Shown here piece by piece: positions 57,201 through 64,000 of a stretch of DNA of 64,000 bases; within the stretch, counting starts at the first letter, position 1; each line of letters begins with the position of its first letter. The position numbers and the translations under genes were made by a program. Source of the stretch: Pisolithus tinctorius (taxonomy: Eukaryota > Basidiomycota > Agaricomycetes > Boletales > Pisolithaceae); contig JANFAH010000022.1 in assembly GCA_024663395.1 (NCBI GenBank), forward strand, positions 1-64,000, read 5' to 3'. Under the pieces are notes generated by a model, which saw only the letters and a list, made by a program, of their open reading frames with translations, was not told the DNA's origin and searched no databases.

Positions 57201-60200
57201 CTTGCCACGCCGATGGTGATGTCGTACTTGATGGGTTGGGGCAACACCTACCGGTCACACCACTATATGCCTATATACTGGTCTAGCTTCGTCAGGAAAT
57301 TATCGGCAACACATCCTACCTTGTCTACACGGGCGTCAAATGAGAACGCAAGGTGGGTCTGTTGCGTATTCATAGACAGACAAGAGTGTTAACTCCAGGG
57401 GCATTGACATATCAGTGAGAGGCAAGCAAATGCCGAGGCAGGTGCCACAATCCCTGAGCAAGGGCAACATACCGTCGAGGTAGGATCTTCCATTGTCATC
57501 GAGAATGGGGCAGCACCTCACTGAGATGTCCAACAGGACGATCCTGGAGATGTCGTTACCCTCGATGCCAATGCCCAGGGATTTCTGTATCCAAAATGTC
57601 AGGTTACAGACTATATCTACCGCAGTGACAACCTCAATCACATGAATGTGCTGCAGTTCTTTACGGACACCTACGAGTGCAAAAGGGGATCGCACAAGAG
57701 CGCAGATACTGTGTCAGGTCCCGAAGCTGTGGTGCCTGGACATGTGCGACAACGCGGCCGTCCACGTCACGCTCGTATACAATACCAAGCGATGCATCCG
57801 AGATTCGGACAGAAGGAACGCGTTGTTCGACCAGACGGACATCACACTCTCCCGAACTTCATTGGACACTACTTCCCTACACAGGATGATCCTGATTGTC
57901 ACGCGTTTTACTGTGCGTCGATGCTTATGCTACTAAAACCATGGCGGGACCTCCGCACCGACCTCAAGAAATCTCGTGAGACATGGCAAGTTGCTCTGAA
58001 CACGTTCCTGGCATCAGCGCCCACCCAAATACACCACATAATCTCTGGAGTGCAATATTTTCACCGCTGTGAGAAATCGGCGCAGGAGCAACAGGCACTG
58101 TATGCCCAACACTCTCCCCAGGATCTCAGCGAAAATTTATACAATGAGGAACCTTTAGAGGAGGATGGGGCTTTCACACACACCGAGGGTGAGCAGTTGC
58201 TGACCGAACAAGGATCAGCTGCTATTATCACAGGGCAAACCCCGTTGCAGGAAGAACTACATGGACGTCTGGCTGTACAAGCCGCGATGATCACAAAAGT
58301 CTTTCCTGATGATGTCAAGCCGACATGGATGGATGCTGGGAGCTTTCGCGACATCGATGCAGCAGAAGCGTCAATGTCCAGGGTATCTCACACAGGTGAA
58401 GAAGACCTGCGGAATTTGTTGACATGGAACGATCTCATGGCGTGGGATGTTCAGTTACAGAACACAATCATAGATCCCGCCTCTTCTTTGCCAACCCCAT
58501 CTGATATCCCTCCCAGTGTCATCCCGTTGCACCAACACGACCTACCAGAAATCCAGACACCCACGGACAGCACAGAAATAGCGGAGACTGCGATAGCTGC
58601 ATTGGACCCATCAATGCTCAAAGCAGACCAATGTCGTGCGTATGACATAGTCACTTGGCATGTTGACCAGTGGTTGTGTGGACGTGATCCTCCACCTCTA
58701 CGCATGCTCATTCATGGGGAAGGCGGTACAGGGAAGTCGAAAGTTATTCAATCTATCACCCAGTACTTCGCGCATCGAGGGGTGCGTCACATCCTGCTAA
58801 AGACAGCATATACCAGTGTTGCTGCCTCTCTCATTGATGGAAAAATGACACACACCATCGGCATGATGTCACGTTCTAGATCCAACCTTTTGAGTCCTCA
58901 GACGAAGGCGAAGTTACAAGATTTCTGGAAGACATACCAGTATCTCATTGTGGACGAGATGTCGATGCTAGGCAAAACGTTCCTGGCACAGTTATCACGC
59001 AACATTGGTATAGGCAAAATGGTGACCGGCCAGCGCGCCAGTGATCATTCATTCGGTGGCATCAGCGTAATAATGTGTGGCGATTTCCATCAATTCCCAC
59101 CTGTTGCAGTCGGTCCCACAGAAGCGCTGTATTACCCTACCACAAACCAACACAATCATACTCTTCCCGAGCTCGGGCATGCGATATATGAAGAATTTGA
59201 AACAGTTGTCATCCTTCGAGAGCAGATGCGGGTGACAGATCCTGTCTGGCATGACTTTCTACAACACCTGCACTACAGGCGAGTTCAGGCACATCACATG
59301 GAAATGTTGCGATCTCTCGTACTCACCAATCCCGCCTGTATGCCAACTGATTTCTCAACAACTCCATGGTGCGATGCATCTCTCGTTACACCCTGTCATG
59401 CCGTTCGACAACTTTGGAATGAGATTGCGGTACTCAATCACGCCCGCGAAAAAGACAGCTACATATTCAGGACTACGGCCACAGATACCATCAAAGGCCA
59501 ACCTCTGACGCTGCTTGAACGATATGCTCTTGCCACCCAACGAAGCGGCAATGGCGATCAGAGCCGGTGATGGAAAAGTGATCTACCTGACAAGGTGGAT
59601 ATCTCAGTCGGTATGAAGGTAATGGTCACACAAAATGTACAGACAGACCTTGACATCACCAACGGCGCATGCGGTACCATAGTCCATATTATCTTCCATC
59701 CTGATGAACCGATCCTTCACAGCAATGGACCTGTCGTAGAACTGACACGTCCCCCTTTATACATTCTGGTCAAACTGGACCATACTCGCACATCGAAACT
59801 GCCTGGACTGGATCATGCAGTGATACCCATCGAGCCACTAGAAAAAAACATTCAAATCAAATGTAATGGACCTGAGGGCCATGCGGTCACGCGTGTTGTC
59901 AAACATTGTCAGTATCTGATGACCGCTGCATATGCATTTACAGATTATCGTGCGCAAGGGCAGACCATCGCATGCGTACTTGTTGATATCGCTACACCCC
60001 CCACCGGTGGTCTCAATTTGTTCAATCTTTACGTCGCACTGTCTAGAAGCTCCGGTCGGGATACTATCCAATTGTTACGTGATTTCGATGACAAAGTATT
60101 CCAGGCCACTCATTCTCCCGAACTCTTGGCTGAAGATGATCGGCTAGATGGACTAGATTTACGCACAAGGCGGTGGTGGCAGGAGATCTCAGTGACGCAC

Positions 60201-60224
60201 GCTGTTTATGACACCATGCACTAG
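54299..60224 (+). pseudogene. Helitron 3 Rep-PIF1 helicase gene, several stops
   Basis: One long frame, apart from a break near 55465, covers N-terminal, Rep and helicase regions. N-terminal zinc region: CAICAQERS and CCQCSEDLRC. Rep: SLWLTINPCNLHD and the HUH-type GCGSLHLHMLLWL (about 56515-56550). In the tyrosine motif LSFYITTSQTKKQ the first Tyr is kept but the second position is Ser. Helicase: IHGEGGTGKSK (about 58715), LIVDEMSMLG, GGISVIMCGDFHQFPPV, and near the end TDYRAQGQTIACVLVD and LYVALSRSSG. In-frame stops: TGA 55070, TAA 57390, TGA 57405, TGA 57522 and TGA 59568. It is clearly different from Helitron 1 in sequence and more decayed. Confidence 0.82.
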
Positions 60225-61901
60225 ATTTACCACGAACCCCTCTATGGACTTTGCCTGGGTCTAGTTCTGTGGACTTTTCTATCCAGCTTTTGCATTTGTA
60301 CCTCGGACGACTAAGATATAACACCACAATAACGTTTCCTATCAAATACTATACAATAAACTTTGCTGTTGAGCTCTCGCAGTTGTACGTTGGACGGACA
60401 CTGCGTCGGACGCTTATGAAATTTTGTCGGTATTGGACCCGAGGCGGTGATGCAGTTGTGCGTTTGACCCTCAATCTTCACACGGCTGTCCGAAATTGGA
60501 AAAAATTTCCGTGGTGAGTTGGCTCCCACGCATTTATGACCCCGGTAGAAACCTTGCAAGCAAGGTAATTTTTGCATTACGGTTGAAAAATTGTGGGTTT
60601 CGGAAAAGGTGAACCGATAAGGAACTTTCCACCATTTTAGGAAATCTCGCCCCTGAAGCACGATTGTACAGACGAGGTGCTGGCGGGAGCGGAGTGGACC
60701 AATACAGGCTGCCAGACCTGTACTGGTACATTTTCGGAGGACGTGGGCCTCCAGGGTTAGGCAGGACGGTCCTACATGGCGTACAATCTATCGTAGACTT
60801 ACTTACATAGATTTATCCACCCCAGCACGGGTCCTTTTATATATATATAAAATATACGAGGGATTAATGCCATTGTTCGAGGTTCTCTTGGAGGCCATCT
60901 TATGGTTTTCTGGCAGTCGTGTAGTTCATTCTATTTAGGGAGAGCTTTAATAGTACTTGCAGTGCAATTCTCTGCCGGCACGTCCACAGCATCTCTCTTG
61001 ATAGAGTCTCGACGGGTCTGGGGGTTCTGGTGTTGGTGTTTACCACCTCGCACTCACGCCAGCCAGCAGATCCGCGGCTGATCCTACCCCCTCTCTTAGA
61101 AGGCAAGTCCCACACACTCCGGTTCCCCTTTACCCCGTCGAACGCAACATGTCCATGACTCCCTCCCCACGCGTGGCAAGTCGACCCGTCCGGCGCCAAC
61201 GACTCGCGTTGCCACCCTGCTGCAGCATCGCTCCGGGTTGGCGATCCTTCGCCCCCCACCTCATTCTCACCTGTATCATGTACTTACTGTTACTACGTAG
61301 TCCCTATCCGTACACGGTTGTCTCCATCCCACTCGACGATCTTCTCTTGAGCCCTCGAGTTTCATAAGGCATAGTGCTACAGCCTACACTGCTAAAGTCC
61401 ATTTGCAAAAGTTCTTTTCTATTTTGTCCCGTCGGGAAAACTATACTTCTATTCAACTCTGGACCTTGCCTTTTGAGGCTAGATCGTTTCGTACACAGTC
61501 CAAGCACAGCCAGCACCTCAACGTAACGTTCCATTATTATCAAGAACTCGGCGCAACCCAAGGTTCGAATTAGGAGGTCCCCGAGATGACAGCACGTGTA
61601 TGCTGCCCACCTTACCCGGTGATTTTACCACTCTTATTTTACAAGCAACCACTGGCCAACGGAGTGGGGCACAAAGGGTACCGGTACGCCTCTAGGAGAG
61701 AAATAGAAATCCAACTGCAAATCGCATGGTTTCACTGAGTGGCACTATCACAGATCTCTCAAGGGATTCGGACTGGTCTTCTCGACGAAAGGAGGAATAA
61801 CTCCGATTTGACTCTGCGTCGTGTGCAAACCAAATGGGTCATCATCCAGTATAAGTATATCTAGTGATGCATGCATGCATTCCGATTTGGCCACGCCTCT
61901 C
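60225..61901. other. Intergenic, includes 5' flank duplicated from 10.8-11.06 kb
   Basis: It contains a (TA)n tract near 60837-60850. The Helitron 3 terminus should lie within the first few hundred bp but I could not place it. From about 61600 the sequence matches the region upstream of the membrane protein copy B. A minus-strand ORF at 60900-61259 has no recognisable feature. Confidence 0.45.
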
Positions 61902-62635
61902 ATGTCCTCAGCGGCAGACTCGGAGGCTACCATCGATGCCTTCGTGAGCTCCATACATCCCAGTTTCGACTATATCATCGTAACCACCGCTTTCTCTGCC
62001 TGTCTGTTTACCCTCTTCGTAATCCTTTTCGCACTATCCACCAAGGAATCTCGGCGCCGCCTGGCATTCCGGCTGAATGTGCTTGCCATCTGCATTGCCT
62101 TAGTCACAGGCATATTGTCTGGCATATCCAATGGGAAGGTCATAGTCGACCCGTTCAATCCGCTGTCGACAAGTGTTTTTCTTGCTGTGATTGTCTTCAT
62201 CATCTTCCCACCACTGCTGTACGATTCGATATTGTTAACTCGGCTCTTTGCACTCTATCCCCTCTCCAGCACACCTCCGACCACTCTATTGAAGATATTT
62301 GCATTCCCCTTCTGCATCAAATGTGCTCGGGTGATTGTTATCGTGGGTTTTTCCATCGATTCTTAGTCTCATTCCTGGGTAATGCTTTACACAGACACTC
62401 GGTGTTCATTCCTACGTTGGGACTGGGTTGACGACCGAGGCTCTTATCCAGGATCAGTCTTCCTTCTGGTTTCGTAGCCCTTACTTAACTGCTGAGTGGA
62501 CGATGCAAATCGCCGATAACCTGTAAGTTGGCATCCCTCTACATGATCCATCGACATCTTTCCTTTGGAAGGTACTCCGTCAGCCTTTTCCTTTACAACC
62601 TCTACATCCGCACATCACCAATAAAAAGAGGTGAG
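61902..62635 (+). pseudogene. Seven-helix membrane protein, copy C (cut by a LINE)
   Basis: It starts MSSAADSEATIDAFVSSIHP and is closely similar to copy B through the SKESRRR loop, helices 1-4 and the exons SFWFRSPYLTAEWTMQIADN and YSVSLFLYNLYIRTSPIKRG. Like B it uses GT-AG introns at the same positions. The LINE poly(A) end lies 14 bp or so into the intron after this exon, so helices 6-7 are missing from the window. Without the insertion I see no lesion. Confidence 0.75.
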
Positions 62636-62644
62636 CACACTGCC

Positions 62645-62648
<4 letters not shown>

Positions 62649-62685
<37 letters not shown>

Positions 62686-64000
62686 CTCATTTAAAGTGCG
62701 TGAGGGCTGGTTTGCCCTATGTTGCACTATTCTATCGTAAAGCGACCTAACTAGGGCCCCCTGTGGCCCGCCTGAACCCCACAAGCGTGTGAATGCCCTG
62801 GTGGCAAAGCCTTCGGCTCCCCACCAGTCCGCCGTTCCCGCCGGCCGTTTTAGTCACACCGCCTTGAAGTGGGGACGGCTTATAACTTCTGCTAGCTCGC
62901 TTTTCTATTTACACTGGCCCGGCTGCCGTTAGGCTAGCTGATAACGAAATAAACGTGCTTTTCCATGTCCCGTTGTGTGTGAGTGAATATCTGGTGCGTT
63001 AGGTCGGTACTTTGGGACGGGGGTGAGTGGTCTGGGGGACATAGGCGCGTTGTTCAGCGTTCTACCGGATGACGTGTGTCGCGGTGGGGGAGCAATGGGA
63101 TGTATGAGCGAGTGGTTTGGGTATGCGGTGCATGCGTTCGTGGACTACTTTCCGTAGCGCGAATGGAGCGCTAGGGCTCTGTGGGAGCGCTTCCTTACGG
63201 TGCGCCTTCTTTTTTTTTTTTTTTTTTTTTGGCGGTCTTCGGCTCCGATTCGTCGTGATATCCTGTGATGTGCGTTATCGTGCGTTCGCGTTCTGCCTGG
63301 GGGTCTCACCGTGTGTATGCTGTAAACGTTTTGTGGCCGATATGTACTTGAACAAGTGGGTTTGGGCCACCTTGTTCGAGAGGAGGAATGCCATCGAGTT
63401 GGCATCCCTTCCTAGCGCGTTGCGGAGTATGTGACGCTCTCTGTCATATCTTGGACACTGGAAGATGTAGTGGTGTACGTTTTCTGGTCTGTCTTCACCG
63501 CACTGCAGGCAGTTTGGTGAGTCGCTTCGCTTGAAACGGTGGAGGTAGCTGTTTAGCGGGATGTGGCCTGTACGGAGTTGTATGTATGTTCCGGTCTGTT
63601 TCTTTGGTAGCAAGGCAGCTAGTTTTGTGAACGAGCTGCTGGGCAGTTGGGGGTCTATGGCGGTTATGCGGTGGTAGCGGGGGGAGCTTTTCCATTCCCT
63701 CGTCCAGAGGGTTTTTAGTCTTGCGGTATGGAGTTGTTTGAGAGCGGAGACGCTCTGAGGTAGTTGGTTTCTTAACGGGGGGGGTAGGTCCTTTAGTGGG
63801 CTGGAGGAGTCGGGTCTTGTCGCGGCTGTTTTTGCCTCTCTGTCTGCGCGCTCGTTCCCTTCCACTTCCATATGTCCCGCTATCCAGCGTATCGTAACGT
63901 CTTTCCTTGTTAGTTCTTGCCTGTTGAGAGTTTTGCGTATGGAGGATCTGAAATGCAAGAGTAGATGGTGACCTGGTTTAGCAGACGGGCGCTCACTCGA
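62649..64000 (-). mobile_element. LINE (non-LTR retrotransposon) 3' end, runs off the right edge
   Basis: The minus-strand element ends in a 37-nt poly(A) tail, seen as T37 at 62649-62685. The 3' UTR (62686-63274) includes a second, internal A21 tract (T21 at 63210-63230). The coding region at its 5' side continues past the window edge. The insertion lies in an intron of membrane protein copy C. Confidence 0.85.
63275..64000 (-). CDS. LINE ORF2 C-terminus: RNase H and zinc-knuckle-like end
   Basis: The frame is open to the window edge. The RNase H segment is VTIRWIAGHMEVEGNERAD followed by REAKTAA. Then comes KQTGTYIQLRTGHIPLNSYL and the C-terminal CLQCGEDRPENVHHYIFQC (C-x2-C-x8-H-x4-C type). 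This matches fungal LINEs with an RNase H domain after the reverse transcriptase. RT and endonuclease would lie to the right of the window. Confidence 0.85.
   Translation of the reverse strand, partial: SSERPSAKPGHHLLLHFRSSIRKTLNRQELTRKDVTIRWIAGHMEVEGNERADREAKTAATRPDSSSPLKDLPPPLRNQLPQSVSALKQLHTARLKTLWTREWKSSPRYHRITAIDPQLPSSSFTKLAALLPKKQTGTYIQLRTGHIPLNSYLHRFKRSDSPNCLQCGEDRPENVHHYIFQCPRYDRERHILRNALGRDANSMAFLLSNKVAQTHLFKYISATKRLQHTHGETPRQNANAR

Noticed and set aside
62649..62685. T-run as a pol III terminator or sequencing artefact
   Set aside because: A 37-base run at the exact end of a minus-strand LINE, placed inside an intron of a duplicated gene, is a poly(A) tail.
1..64000. tRNA and rRNA genes
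   Set aside because: I looked for tRNA-like box A/box B pairs and rRNA motifs in the gene-free stretches and found none I could support by eye; tRNAscan-SE and Infernal would decide.

Overview
The window looks like nuclear DNA of an agaricomycete (mushroom-forming) basidiomycete. Genes are split by many 45-80 nt GT-AG introns. The host genes belong to families I know from Agaricomycetes, and the mobile elements are typical of that group: KDZ DNA transposon, PIF1-type Helitrons, chromodomain Ty3/Gypsy retrotransposon and a LINE with an RNase H domain. No protein search could be run, so every family call rests on motifs and gene models read by eye.

Layout. 1-12.3 kb is host DNA: a local duplication (1-783 against 3358-4495), a BTB/POZ-like gene (-), an unknown four-exon gene (+), an ARMT1/DUF89-family phosphatase gene (+) and two tandem copies of a seven-helix membrane protein, one broken and one apparently intact. 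From 12.5 to about 60 kb is a nested transposon island. Helitron 1 (Rep-helicase gene starting at 12531) is split by a 16.6 kb KDZ element (13906-30521) with 79-bp terminal inverted repeats. Helitron 1 resumes at 30522 and runs through its helicase (to 35119) and accessory ORFs. Its last 5 kb is repeated in inverted orientation at 38385-43451, giving a palindrome with a 1.35 kb spacer. A 5.8 kb chromodomain Gypsy element (44724-50556, ATGGA target duplication) has split an uncharacterised gene. A small cluster follows (two paralogous small genes flanking a nucleotidyltransferase-fold gene), then a decayed Helitron 3 (54299-60224). A third copy of the seven-helix gene (61902 on) is cut in an intron by a LINE that runs off the right edge.

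The centrepiece is the KDZ element. Besides a KDZ transposase it carries an apparently intact TET/JBP-type 2-oxoglutarate/Fe(II) dioxygenase gene (21518-22865), an HMG-box-like acidic/basic protein (26846-29224), and, on the other strand, a zinc-finger protein whose N-terminus imitates the histone H3 tail (17636-17595). The three plus-strand genes each have an identical 12-mer, TGAAAAATTTTC, 32-60 bp before the ATG. The element ends carry large 45-bp tandem arrays in inverted orientation that share a core, GAAGTGG(G/T)GTCGGCCGAC, with each other and, in diverged form, with the TIRs. Differences among core copies are almost all CpG transitions, the signature of 5-methylcytosine deamination. The three differences between the Gypsy LTRs are also CpG transitions, and most nonsense codons in the elements are TGA where CGA would fit. 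I infer a transposon that travels with its own chromatin and DNA-methylation toolkit and whose presumed binding arrays are methylation targets. TET/JBP-KDZ linkage in fungi is established; the H3-tail mimic, the shared promoter motif, the methylation-scarred inverted arrays and a splice-site satellite beside them look less well described.
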